From assembly GCA_025924495.1 (NCBI GenBank), contig JAICIG010000013.1:1-36441 (forward strand): a stretch of 36,441 nt of DNA. The letters are read 5' to 3'. Positions 8,801 through 17,059 of the stretch are shown piece after piece. The translations under genes and the position numbers were made by a program. The DNA is from Pirellulales bacterium (GTDB lineage Bacteria > Planctomycetota > Planctomycetia > Pirellulales > JAICIG01). The stretch's first letter is position 1; each line of letters starts with the position of its first letter. A model generated the notes under the pieces. The model searched no databases and had not been told where the DNA came from. It saw nothing but the letters and a program-made list of their open reading frames with translations.

Positions 8801-9979
8801 GCGATCCTGATCGGCGTCAAAGCTGAATTTGAGCTGCTCGAGTTTCACGCCCTCGAGTAATATCTCGGGCGCAGTGACGGCCCCGGTGAGCGACATGCGA
8901 TTGCTGGTCAAAGAACCGGTCAACCGAACCGCGGCGCCAAAGCTGCCTCGAATCTGAATCGGCAGCTTGAACTCGGGGTGCAGGCGATTCAGATGGGAAA
9001 GTTTGCCCGTATGAAACTGCAGCTCGGCGGAATAGTTGAACGGCGGCAGCACGTTGAGTTGGCCGGCGCCATTGAGCCGGGTGTGTTCGGCCTCTCCTCG
9101 AACTTTGGTTGCTTTCAAAACGCCGTCAACAACATCGATGGCGGCATCGAAGGTGGCTGGCGGCAAGCCGACAGCCTTCATCTCGCGAACGGCGAGGCTG
9201 CCGCGAATGCGCCATTGCGTCCGGTCGTGCAAGCGTTCGACGGCAACGCGCGCCTCGGCCTTGCCTGTCGCATCGCCGGATAATTGCAAGGACGGATCCG
9301 ACAGCAGCGCTCGAGCCTCGGCCAGTGGCACCCGATCGAATGAGAGTCGCGCCGTGAGATCCCCGGGCGGCGTAAGTTGCATCTCGGCGCTACCAGTTAC
9401 AGACCCCATTTGTTTCTCGCCAGGAGGGCCGGCAACCTGGAACTCGAGGTGCTCTAGCGTCAGCCATCCTTGGTCGTGCGTTAGCCGAGCGGAGATATTG
9501 CGGACGGGAATTCCAGCGACGGTTAGCTGCGCAGCATGCAGTTCGCCGTCCAGGTCGTAGTCTTCACTGGAGAAGGGAGAACGCCAAGGAACGCCGACGC
9601 GCAACGCGATGGTCAACCTGCCTTCGATCTCGACGGGCAGTTCAAAGCCATAGGTCTTCAGGCGTTCGACGACGGTCCTCGCTTCGACGTCGGCAAAACT
9701 CCATTGGAGACGCGCCAGCGACGATTGCGAGTGAGCGGGCGGAGTCTGCCTCGCGGCGGGAAAAGAGGGCGGCGATTGCGGCGACGTGGACGAGGCCGGC
9801 AACATTTGGCCGGCCTTAGTTTTCAACCATTGCCAGGCGACGCCATGAGGATCGGGACGGCGCTGGCGTTGCTGCCGGGCCACATTGGGCGCCGCGGAAA
9901 CTGGCTGGATGCCCCTCAGCGGTCCGCCGGCCGCCATTGCGGCCAGCATGATAATAGTTAGTTGCCTGCGGCGATCCAT
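5825..9979 (-). CDS. Giant AsmA/TamB-like secreted protein (copy B)
   Basis: This 1384-residue protein is built almost entirely of short amphipathic beta strands. It begins with a Sec-type signal (hydrophobic about 8-18, then PVSAAPN). After a Pro/Gln-rich linker (about 33-85) comes an N-terminal beta domain (about 90-190) and several degenerate repeats. Each repeat carries elements such as A-x-P-F-x-Y/F, D-x-x-x-L-x-x-L, and L-x-A-x-L-Y-G-G. The C-terminal 100 residues (PPVGLLLEANQFLANQV, RPLPLLGEEAVRFFL) are the best-conserved part against copy A. This is the AsmA/TamB/DUF3971 style of bridge-like beta-groove protein, known in other bacteria to move phospholipid or assist outer-membrane assembly. 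The role here is inferred. The ATG at 9979 has GGAG 8 bases upstream. The SLBB lipoprotein B follows it. Confidence 0.82.
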   Translation of the reverse strand: MDRRRQLTIIMLAAMAAGGPLRGIQPVSAAPNVARQQRQRRPDPHGVAWQWLKTKAGQMLPASSTSPQSPPSFPAARQTPPAHSQSSLARLQWSFADVEARTVVERLKTYGFELPVEIEGRLTIALRVGVPWRSPFSSEDYDLDGELHAAQLTVAGIPVRNISARLTHDQGWLTLEHLEFQVAGPPGEKQMGSVTGSAEMQLTPPGDLTARLSFDRVPLAEARALLSDPSLQLSGDATGKAEARVAVERLHDRTQWRIRGSLAVREMKAVGLPPATFDAAIDVVDGVLKATKVRGEAEHTRLNGAGQLNVLPPFNYSAELQFHTGKLSHLNRLHPEFKLPIQIRGSFGAAVRLTGSLTSNRMSLTGAVTAPEILLEGVKLEQLKFSFDADQDRLHVHPLNAGLYGGRIDLSLAMPLTKEGEIKAGLRWSRLPVDRLAREATGLEGTPAGSSSGTLQLRMPASRWHEPAAWQAHGSVGLQQDVASAGGPQASATVQIVAGRLHVRDLVAGAGKSRLTGSAELQLATPFAYQLSLRAADVDLELFEKLAKNWRASARLRGRVDVSTDLQGALSPLGASGQGSLAVRRLRAGSVEVESASCEFAANEQRIEIRKLDAALYGGHMQGSLFAGLSQKAANEATFNWQGLSLDKLCVDLPTLPLEIRGTTNGSFHAAAPPGGLLDLAAWRTDAKVALRELALEGSAPLRVDVEAHAADGMLDIANLTASQTPNGAGKEATLQASGRMTLAAPFAFRAAMKVADFDLSVLNELPEDFRPPLDVHGRLATTYEVEGAVAPFSIAAQGAASLANLQVNAAAIDSLEFDFVVDEKVLSLESIAASLDEGQAHGKIALPLAKNAAGEILLTLEQLDLAHLLAGLARLPLRLQGRVDAKVDAQIPAGQLLNVEEWLVEASLDAAEILADSVPLGHVHAALASQHEVLKYQVDGEALGGQVMLSGHWHEPSAKHPNGVNEGKLRLEKLQLHRVSELLRRHGKLDSLFGTASVEFDYKHDEQSGQPGGAGHVELDDLRWNDERLADRVRGSLRLVDDRLEIDEMTGELADGELLVHGITFLGRDQRSALDIELYGADLRKLLLAWPSLASKSKGMADLELRLYHGRGLPWQVLGDLQLRQAEIGDFLVRNLRTPVEISFDPYAWRRELRLRGLVMEVSPGRIAGDIHVVATSQVQLDVKGQISSVHLQKLFRHSPSSPKGSGTVTGVFQVSGRNVRSYHDLNGRVQATLRDAQGLPAMHQARSYTGGGLSSATRFDDGEVRATLSRGVVRFERLSLSGPKTQVYATGKASLGGKLEMDVTVNTNMLNPAAQGAISLATQLSLLVAPPVGLLLEANQFLANQVVHLQVRGTSRSPSIQVRPLPLLGEEAVRFFLMRTPE

Positions 9980-10091
9980 GCATCTCGCTCCGCATCGTCG
10001 ACGAATCAGCGACGAGCGGCGGCCGTCCGTGGACCGCGTTAGCCGCCCGTTTTGGAGGGCGGCATTTTAGCGAATTGCCCTGGACGCGCCT

Positions 10092-11018
10092 TTACCGTTT
10101 CACCCTGCGTTTCGGCTTATGGGCGGTCTGTTGCATGACATTTTCATCCGTCGCCTCGATCGTGCCGGCCGGAATCGGACCATCCGGACCGGGCATCGCA
10201 TACGTCGTGATCGCTGGGAAAACGGCCGAGCTCGGCGGACAGGGGCATTGCAGGCCCTGGCATAGCTTGCAAGAGCGGCCGCACGGCAGCAGCCCTTCGC
10301 AGAAGGTTCTCGTCGCGACGACGATGCGATCGCCAGGCATCAGTTGGAAGTTGGTCGTCGTGTCGCCGAGTTGCGTAATCTGGCGATAGCAGATCGGGAT
10401 CACAATCCGACAGCCATCCGGAAGCGTGGGGCGGCTGAGAATAATGTTGCACGGCGAGGCGCGGTCGCTAAGACCTCCCGCCGCCAGAATGCCATCGAGT
10501 ACGGTCTCGCGGCCGATCAGGGGAAACGATCCGGGCGAATTCACTTCTCCCAGCACGTAATACACTGCGCTCTGCGGATTGACCAGACGCACATTGATCG
10601 GCTCGGGCCGCGGCTCGACCGCGCGAATGGCCGAGGCGACGTCGGCCTCGATCGCTTCAATGGTTTTACCGGCGACAATCAATCGGCCAAATCGACCCAA
10701 GTCGATCGTGCCATCGGGCATGACTGTCTGGTCCGCAGGAAACCGGAGCGTCGAATCGAGATTGATTGGCTCTACCAGCAGCTGATCACCTGGCTGGATC
10801 AGGTACGACGGCAGCACCACCTTCTGCAGCTCGCGGGGCGCCGGCACGCTACGAGGCACGGGGTTGCGGACAAACTTGGCATCCTTGGTCAGATAGTCCC
10901 CAGTCGGGAACAGCGTGAACGTGCCGCCGCTGCTTGAGCAACCGGCCATACAGGCCAGAAAGGCCAATAGACCAGCGCGAACGATTTTAAGCGACTCGAA
11001 CGCATTTAGGTAACGCAC
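10092..11018 (-). CDS. Polysaccharide-export-type SLBB lipoprotein (copy A)
   Basis: This 308-residue predicted lipoprotein has a hydrophobic signal (LLAFLACMAGC) with C27 as the likely lipidated residue. Poly_export (PSYLIQPGDQLLVEP, FPADQTVMPDGTIDLGRFG) and SLBB (VYYVLGEVNSPGSFPLIGRE, then LDGILAAGGLSD) domains match those of copy B over most of the length, by eye well above half identical. The tail has five cysteines in residues 246-260 (CGRSCKLCQGLQCPC) and ends in a basic KPKRRVKR absent from copy B. The start is uncertain: GTG at 11018 follows GGGGG by 6 bases, while TTG at 11033 has no good ribosome site. It lies 112 bases upstream of AsmA-like B and 262 bases downstream of AsmA-like A, so all four genes may be co-transcribed. 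Confidence 0.87.
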   Translation of the reverse strand: MRYLNAFESLKIVRAGLLAFLACMAGCSSSGGTFTLFPTGDYLTKDAKFVRNPVPRSVPAPRELQKVVLPSYLIQPGDQLLVEPINLDSTLRFPADQTVMPDGTIDLGRFGRLIVAGKTIEAIEADVASAIRAVEPRPEPINVRLVNPQSAVYYVLGEVNSPGSFPLIGRETVLDGILAAGGLSDRASPCNIILSRPTLPDGCRIVIPICYRQITQLGDTTTNFQLMPGDRIVVATRTFCEGLLPCGRSCKLCQGLQCPCPPSSAVFPAITTYAMPGPDGPIPAGTIEATDENVMQQTAHKPKRRVKR

Positions 11019-11280
11019 AGCGCACCCCCGCAACCTGATAAGATATTTGCAACCGCTGGTTTCATCACAGCCCGCTCATTCAGTTTCTCGGCGCAAAGAT
11101 GCACAGGAATCAATTACGGTTATCCAACTCGCCAAGCAGGGGGGAGGGATGGAAGCAATCGGCCGGCTAGGCAAGCTTTAACGCGCCTCGTGGAGACAGG
11201 ACGAGGGCCGATTAGGGAGCTTCCCTTGTTTGCGACTTGCCATGGACGGCGGCGGCCGTCGCGGGTCGGCATGCGAGGAA

Positions 11281-14200
11281 TTATGGAATCGGAGCGCCAA
11301 GCAGGAAAAAGCGTATCGCTTCTTCTTCCAAGAGCGGCAAGGGGCGGACGCGAATGGTGGGCGAGTGAATCGTCCCGGTGATATCCAGATAAATAACCTG
11401 GTTAGAAAGGAACTGGTTCGCTTCGAGCAGTAGCCCCACCGGCGGCGAAACCAACACGGACAGGCGCGCAACAATCAGCAGGATTGCCGGGGAATTGTTG
11501 ATCTGTCCGGTATTGACGACCACGCTGAGATTCAGGCGACCGGATAGAGAGACGTTGCCTGTGGCATACACCTGCACGCTCTGACTGCTCAGCGAGAGCC
11601 GCTCGATACGGAACACTCCGCGAGACAGACGAGCGCGCAAATCTCCGCTTCCAAACCTGCTGGAAGAGGTAAACCCGCCAGCGACGTAGGATTGCATCGT
11701 CTGCATCAGCGGCAAGGCAGCCGCTTGCGTGTCGCGTAACTTGGCTTTGAGCGTGCCCGTAAGATCATTGACCGAGCGAACGTCGCGGCCTGCCAAGATA
11801 AAGTTGCCGGTGATCTTGCCGGTTCCGAAGTGGCTCGAAGCAGAAGAGCCGCGTAGCAAATGATGCAGATCGAGATCGGTGAACCGGCCGTGCCCGTCGA
11901 TCTGCAATCCGCCTAGCTTCGTGATTGATGCGCTCGCGGCAAGCCGCCCGAATGCAATCTGTGCCGCGGCATCGCGGACGTACAATTCCCCGTTGCCTGA
12001 GGCCGAGTCGAACCGGCCCTCGAGCGGCGCGCGTACGTCATGAACCGGCACGCCCTCGAGCTCGGCCTCTTGAATCGTTGCCGTGCCGGTAAACTGCCAC
12101 GGCCTATTGCCCCCGACGAAGACCAACAGATCAAGATCCGCCGTCCCCTTGACCTTCGGCGCCGGGACGATAAACGGCGCCAGCAGTTGGCCCGGTTCCA
12201 CGCCGTCTAGCGTGACGCGCAATTGGCCTCGCCTGCCTGCGCTGGCATACAAGGTTCCGCTGGTCCGCAATCGTCCTCCGGCAATGGAGCCGTTCAGTTC
12301 TTCAAGAATGATCTGGTCGCCGGCAATGCGAACCGCGCCAAAGACGCGGTCGGACCACATGATGCCGTTGAACCGCAGCGCGTCCACTTCAAAGTTTCCG
12401 TTGCCGACCGGCAGGCCGCTCTGCTCGTCATGATGATAATCAAGCCGAGCGTTGAACGTGCCCGACAACGAATTCAGTTGGCCTTGTTGGCGCAGGATCG
12501 CCCCTAATCGGGCAAGTTGCACGCTCTGGATTTGCAACTGCCCTTCGTTAACCGCGCTACGGTTCGCAGCCGCTTGCTGCCAGGCGCCCGCCGCGAGCCA
12601 TGTGCCGGAGAATAGGTCGCCTTTGGCCTCGTAGTCGATCCGCGAGTTGGCGTAGTCGAAGCGACCTTGCACGCGGCCGACTCGGATCGAATTCACGTCG
12701 ATTTCCGGCGAGTCGAAAGCCGCGTGAACCGTCCAATCGGCAAGCTCTTTCAACCGCCCCGGCGGAATGTCAGCATCCAACTTGCCATCCGCGGTTCCCC
12801 GGACTTTGATCTTCAGTTTCCCGACGTCGGAAAGCAGATTCCCGACGTCCAGGCCTTGCAGCGCGACATGCGCATTGCCCACAACAGTGTCGTCTAAAGG
12901 CAGGATTGCCGAACCCGTGATGCGCCCTTGATAAAGTTGAGCGGTGAATTCACGGAGCCTGGCGGCCTTATCGTCAACCGAAAATCGTAAGGCAAGCGAG
13001 TCAATCTCCGCTGCGGCGACGAGCAAATGTGCGGCGCCAAGGCTCCCTTCTGCCGCCACGCGCAGCGGCTCAAGCTGGCCGCTGGCATTTAGCGAAGAGT
13101 CGACCGTGCCGCCCACCTCCACGGGCGGCCGCAGCTTTGCGGGCAATCGGTTGAGCCCAGACAGATTGAATGCCGAGATATCCAGCTTCGTATCAAACTC
13201 GTAGGGCGCCGCCAGTTTGATGTCGCCCGAGCCATTCACCACCGTCGGCGGATGTCTGGGCGCCGGCAGCGTCTGGATATGCAGCGCCGAAAGGCTCAGC
13301 CGTCCCTCGTCCAAATGCGCTTGAGCCGACGCCTGACGAATCGACCAACCAAACGTGGCGACATCTTCGACGATGGCCTCGGCGTCGCCGCGCCATTGGG
13401 CAACGTCTCGCAAATTGCCGCCCCGGGTCGTGACATCAATTTTGCCATGCGATCGTCCGGCCGCCGTTCCGGGCAAAAGCTGCAAGGCGGCTAGCAGTCT
13501 GCCGATTTGCAGGCCATCCCAGGCGAGTGAAGCCGCGCCGCTGGCAGCTTCGTCGAGCGGCGCTGTCAGATCGCCTCGCAGCTTGCCTTCGTACAGCGTT
13601 GCATCGAGCTGGCTGAGGTGAAACTGGCGTTCGTCGGTCGTGAACTTTGTGCTCAGCGCATCAACCTGAACGTCGCCGGCACGAAATTGTCGCACGAGGA
13701 GAGCGCCTCGGCCTTGCAGTTTCACGGGCTCGAGCGAACCGGTCAGTTTGGCCGAAACTCCGGCCCGTCCGGCAAGCGCCCAGGGGGGCCGCATGCCGAC
13801 AGGCAAACTGTTAACCAAAGCGAGGTCTGCATTACTTACCATCAGCGACACGTCGAAATCGTATGGCGAGGCGACGCCTGAGCGCACCGAACCCTGCAAC
13901 TGCATCGAACCCGCCGCGGCCTTCAGATTGCTCAGGGCCAGCACGCCTTGGGTCAGAGAAACATCGGCGCCCGCCGTTGCGCCGCGCAATCGGTCGAAGT
14001 CGATTTGATCGACGTCGATCCTGCCTTGCGCATTCCATCCGGCCAGATTTCGCCCCGCGTTCATCGGCAGTTTCATCTGCAGCGTGCCGCTCGTGCGTCC
14101 GTTGAACGCTGCGGGCAGTTTGGCAAATTGGTCGACCAATGGACCAATTGGGATACTGCGCCAACGGATTCCGGCTCGTAACGCGCCGTCAGCAGCGAAC

Positions 14201-16065
14201 GGAACGACGACGGAAGCGCTTAAGCTCCCGCCTTGAGTCACGGCGTTTAACGGTTGCAGTTGCAGCTCTGTCAAATCGCTTTGATAGCGGAAATCGAGCT
14301 GATCGACGGCAACGCCCGCCACGCGCAGATCGCGAATGGCGACCCCTCCCCGAGCAGAGAACTGCTGGGGCTCAAGCGCGCCTTGCACTGAAGCCGACGC
14401 ACCCAGGCGGCCGCCGATCTCAATCGGCAAGCGCCATTTCGCCTGCAACTCGTTAAGTCGAGACAGCCGGCTACTCGTGAGGCGCACGGAGCCAGAGTAG
14501 GCGAAAGGCGCGGCAAGATTCAGCCGCACGGAGCCATCGAGATGAAAGAAGTCCGCATCGCCATCCAATCGCTGGGCAGTTAATTCGCCCCGCGCAACCT
14601 GCAGCGTCGTGCGGATCCTTGCCGGCGGCAAACCCGCTAGGCGCACGTCGCTGGCCGACAATGTTGCGTCGGCCTGCCAAGCGGCGGGATCTTGCATGCT
14701 GCTTATTGCGGCCGACGCATTGAGGTCAGCCGAAATCTGGCCTGTCGCCAGCCCTGACAATTGCGGCGACTGGCCCAACAGCTTTCCGATTTCGATTTGC
14801 TGCGCGTGCAGTTCTGCCTTCAGCTTGCCGGGCGGGTCGAGCTGCGCTCGCGCGTTGGCGGAAACGGCCGCGGTCGATTCGCTCGATTTTAAGGAGACTT
14901 GCGAAATGACCGCCTCGCCATTCGCTAGCCGCAATTCGGCTGCGAGGTCGGCGGCAGGCAATTGCCGGATTTGCAAATCGCCGCTCGTCAGCCGGGCCTT
15001 GGCAGTCCAGGCGGCTACTTGTCCAATGTGTTCCAGCGGAGCCGAAACCGACAGCTTGCCGGCAATCTTCCCTTTTGCCATGTCGGCGGCTGCAGGCGCC
15101 GCACGCAGTAGTTCAGCCAAGTCGAAATGGTCGAACGACAGATCCACGGTCAAGTCCCCGCGCGGCTCGAGTTCGACTTTGGCGCTGCCGGCGGCAGAAA
15201 ACGGCGACTCCTTTCCGCTGAGCGTCAATTTGGAGAGCGAAGCCACGCCTTGATCGAGCTTCAGATCCGCCTTTAATTCCGCTTCCGACACCCCCGGGGC
15301 CTTAAGTTTCCGCACGTTGATGCGACCCGTTGCCTCCCAGACGGCGAGTTCTCGAAAACGATTGACCGGCGCTTTGGCTTCGGCGTGCCCGGCCGCCTCG
15401 CCGCTGATCATGCCTGCCGTCTTTGGCGATTGCCGTAATAGACTCGGCAAGCTTAGGCGCTCGAAATCGAGGCTAGCCGTCAAATCGCCGCGGGGCTCGA
15501 GTTGCACCGTGGCAGAGCCAGTCACGCCCAACTTCGCCCCGGCGTCTGCCAAGTCGGGCGTCGTCAACTGTAGCTGTTCAAGCCGTAATACGCCGTCGAT
15601 GTACGACAAATTAGCTCGTAACTGGTCGAGCTCGATGCCCGATACGGTCAATTGGTTAGAGCTGATAAACGCATAAAGGCGATACTCTTTCTCCGTAAAG
15701 ACATGCCGCCAAGGAACGCCGACGCGTACGCGCAGGGTAACACGTCCTTGAACATCGATGGGAAGTTTGAGCCCATAACGCTCCAGGCGTCGCAGGGCGC
15801 CGGCCGCATCGACATTGTGGAACGTCCAGCCGATGCGACCGGGAGTTTGGCCGCCTTGAGGCGTCTGGCTAGACGCCTGGCGTTTTGCAGCCGACTGGAT
15901 TTGCGAGACGCGCTTCTTGAGCCAGCCAAAGGGGTTGCTTCGCGCCTCGCGCTGTGCCTGCTTAGCCTCTGGCGTCTGGTAAGCGGCAAGCGCGGCTTGG
16001 CCGCTGGCCGACCATGCCACTGCAGCGGCTAAAATGGCGCAACCCAGCCGTGGGATGGAGTTCAT
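11281..16065 (-). CDS. Giant AsmA/TamB-like secreted protein (copy A)
   Basis: This 1594-residue paralogue of the protein at 5825-9979 is about 210 residues longer because of extra internal beta repeats. The Sec signal is residues about 7-28 (AILAAAVAWSASGQAALAAY). Next come a Gln/Lys-rich linker and an N-terminal beta domain containing VGVPWRHVFTEKEYRLYAF, whose counterpart in copy B is VGVPWRSPFSSEDYDLDGEL. Repeats then run to about residue 1350, including DYHHDEQSGLPVGNGNFEVD, which matches DYKHDEQSGQPGGAGHVELD in copy B. The C-terminus (SPPVGLLLEANQFLSNQV, RPLPLLEEEAIRFFL) is nearly the same in both. There is no other membrane segment, unlike classical AsmA proteins with an N-terminal anchor, unless the signal stays uncleaved. 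The ATG at 16065 is preferred over one at 16122 because it places the signal at the N-terminus. Confidence 0.82.
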   Translation of the reverse strand: MNSIPRLGCAILAAAVAWSASGQAALAAYQTPEAKQAQREARSNPFGWLKKRVSQIQSAAKRQASSQTPQGGQTPGRIGWTFHNVDAAGALRRLERYGLKLPIDVQGRVTLRVRVGVPWRHVFTEKEYRLYAFISSNQLTVSGIELDQLRANLSYIDGVLRLEQLQLTTPDLADAGAKLGVTGSATVQLEPRGDLTASLDFERLSLPSLLRQSPKTAGMISGEAAGHAEAKAPVNRFRELAVWEATGRINVRKLKAPGVSEAELKADLKLDQGVASLSKLTLSGKESPFSAAGSAKVELEPRGDLTVDLSFDHFDLAELLRAAPAAADMAKGKIAGKLSVSAPLEHIGQVAAWTAKARLTSGDLQIRQLPAADLAAELRLANGEAVISQVSLKSSESTAAVSANARAQLDPPGKLKAELHAQQIEIGKLLGQSPQLSGLATGQISADLNASAAISSMQDPAAWQADATLSASDVRLAGLPPARIRTTLQVARGELTAQRLDGDADFFHLDGSVRLNLAAPFAYSGSVRLTSSRLSRLNELQAKWRLPIEIGGRLGASASVQGALEPQQFSARGGVAIRDLRVAGVAVDQLDFRYQSDLTELQLQPLNAVTQGGSLSASVVVPFAADGALRAGIRWRSIPIGPLVDQFAKLPAAFNGRTSGTLQMKLPMNAGRNLAGWNAQGRIDVDQIDFDRLRGATAGADVSLTQGVLALSNLKAAAGSMQLQGSVRSGVASPYDFDVSLMVSNADLALVNSLPVGMRPPWALAGRAGVSAKLTGSLEPVKLQGRGALLVRQFRAGDVQVDALSTKFTTDERQFHLSQLDATLYEGKLRGDLTAPLDEAASGAASLAWDGLQIGRLLAALQLLPGTAAGRSHGKIDVTTRGGNLRDVAQWRGDAEAIVEDVATFGWSIRQASAQAHLDEGRLSLSALHIQTLPAPRHPPTVVNGSGDIKLAAPYEFDTKLDISAFNLSGLNRLPAKLRPPVEVGGTVDSSLNASGQLEPLRVAAEGSLGAAHLLVAAAEIDSLALRFSVDDKAARLREFTAQLYQGRITGSAILPLDDTVVGNAHVALQGLDVGNLLSDVGKLKIKVRGTADGKLDADIPPGRLKELADWTVHAAFDSPEIDVNSIRVGRVQGRFDYANSRIDYEAKGDLFSGTWLAAGAWQQAAANRSAVNEGQLQIQSVQLARLGAILRQQGQLNSLSGTFNARLDYHHDEQSGLPVGNGNFEVDALRFNGIMWSDRVFGAVRIAGDQIILEELNGSIAGGRLRTSGTLYASAGRRGQLRVTLDGVEPGQLLAPFIVPAPKVKGTADLDLLVFVGGNRPWQFTGTATIQEAELEGVPVHDVRAPLEGRFDSASGNGELYVRDAAAQIAFGRLAASASITKLGGLQIDGHGRFTDLDLHHLLRGSSASSHFGTGKITGNFILAGRDVRSVNDLTGTLKAKLRDTQAAALPLMQTMQSYVAGGFTSSSRFGSGDLRARLSRGVFRIERLSLSSQSVQVYATGNVSLSGRLNLSVVVNTGQINNSPAILLIVARLSVLVSPPVGLLLEANQFLSNQVIYLDITGTIHSPTIRVRPLPLLEEEAIRFFLLGAPIP

Positions 16066-16171
16066 GGGTGGACTGTCTCGCGGAACCGGAGTTTGCCAGA
16101 CTGCATGCAAATCGCACGCCATAACCCACGACTCTCAGGCAAGCGAGGCGTGTCGGCGGCTCGATCGAGCG

Positions 16172-17059
16172 CTACAGCCAGGCGTTGAGTTTGGCGACCG
16201 TGGAACCCAACCCCGAGTCATGGGGCAACGACCAGGCCAACAACTTGACGCAAGTTATCGCCAAGGTGAGCCCGGACAGCAGCGAGATGACGAAAATCTC
16301 CCGGCGGCGGAACCGCAGGGCCGGGTAAAAGGTTCGCTCCGAACTGGGACAAAACCCGCGAGCGGCGACCGCCGTGGCCAGCGCAGTCGCGCGACGCAGA
16401 GCCGAGGCCAGCAGCGGCAGCAGCAACTGCAGTTCGTCGCGGGCCGCATGCAACCAATCGGCAGGGCCAAATCGCAGCTTGCCGCGATAGCCGCGCATTC
16501 GCCGTGCGCGCCGCACCGTTGCCCATTCATCAAGCATGGTTGGCAGGAAGCGCAGCGCTGTCATCGCCATAAAGGCAATGCCGACAGGCACGCGCAGCTT
16601 GACCAGTCCTGCAAGCAAACGATCGGGGCTGGTCGACAGACAGACGGCGATCCCCGCCATCGCCAAGCCAGAGAACCTCAACGATTGCAGTAGTCCATAT
16701 TGGGCCCCTTCAAGGTAAAAGCGTACGCCGGAAAACTCCCAGCCGCCAACTCTAAAACCGGGCACGATGGTAAACAGCGCCGTACGCGGCTTAAGGGTGT
16801 AGAAAATCGCCTGGCTCAACAGCGTGCTCCAGCCGGCGGCCAAGACAATGCCGCCGATCGCCAGCCAGGCGAGCGCGCTCAGCCTCAAACCTGCTAGCGA
16901 ACTTGACGCCAACAGAAACAAGGCGAGAAGCGCCGGCGTCGAATCGACCAGCACGCTCAGGAGCGAGAGCGAAGCTACGGCGATAATTTTTAGGCGCGGG
17001 TCCGCCTCGGCCAGCCAATTGCGGGCCGCGTCTTCCGTGAGCGGAAAAGCGTGGCTCAC
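16172..17059 (-). CDS. ECF transporter transmembrane protein EcfT (CbiQ family)
   Basis: This is a 295-residue inner-membrane protein with about five hydrophobic segments (roughly 25-55, 60-85, 125-150, 155-175 and 255-275). It couples the substrate-binding S component to the ATPases in energy-coupling-factor vitamin or metal uptake. The two cytoplasmic coupling motifs of EcfT are visible: RRARRMRGY after the fourth segment, and AVAARGF further on. The start ATG overlaps the stop of the ATPase gene (ATGA), so translation is coupled. It is the last gene of the S-A-T operon. AsmA-like gene A begins 106 bases downstream on the same strand, and read-through is possible. Confidence 0.9.
   Translation of the reverse strand: MSHAFPLTEDAARNWLAEADPRLKIIAVASLSLLSVLVDSTPALLALFLLASSSLAGLRLSALAWLAIGGIVLAAGWSTLLSQAIFYTLKPRTALFTIVPGFRVGGWEFSGVRFYLEGAQYGLLQSLRFSGLAMAGIAVCLSTSPDRLLAGLVKLRVPVGIAFMAMTALRFLPTMLDEWATVRRARRMRGYRGKLRFGPADWLHAARDELQLLLPLLASALRRATALATAVAARGFCPSSERTFYPALRFRRREIFVISLLSGLTLAITCVKLLAWSLPHDSGLGSTVAKLNAWL

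Noticed and set aside
11235..11270. GC-rich inverted repeat near the end of AsmA-like A as a terminator
   Set aside because: The stem is only about 5 bases with a GC-rich loop and no T-run, so I did not call it.
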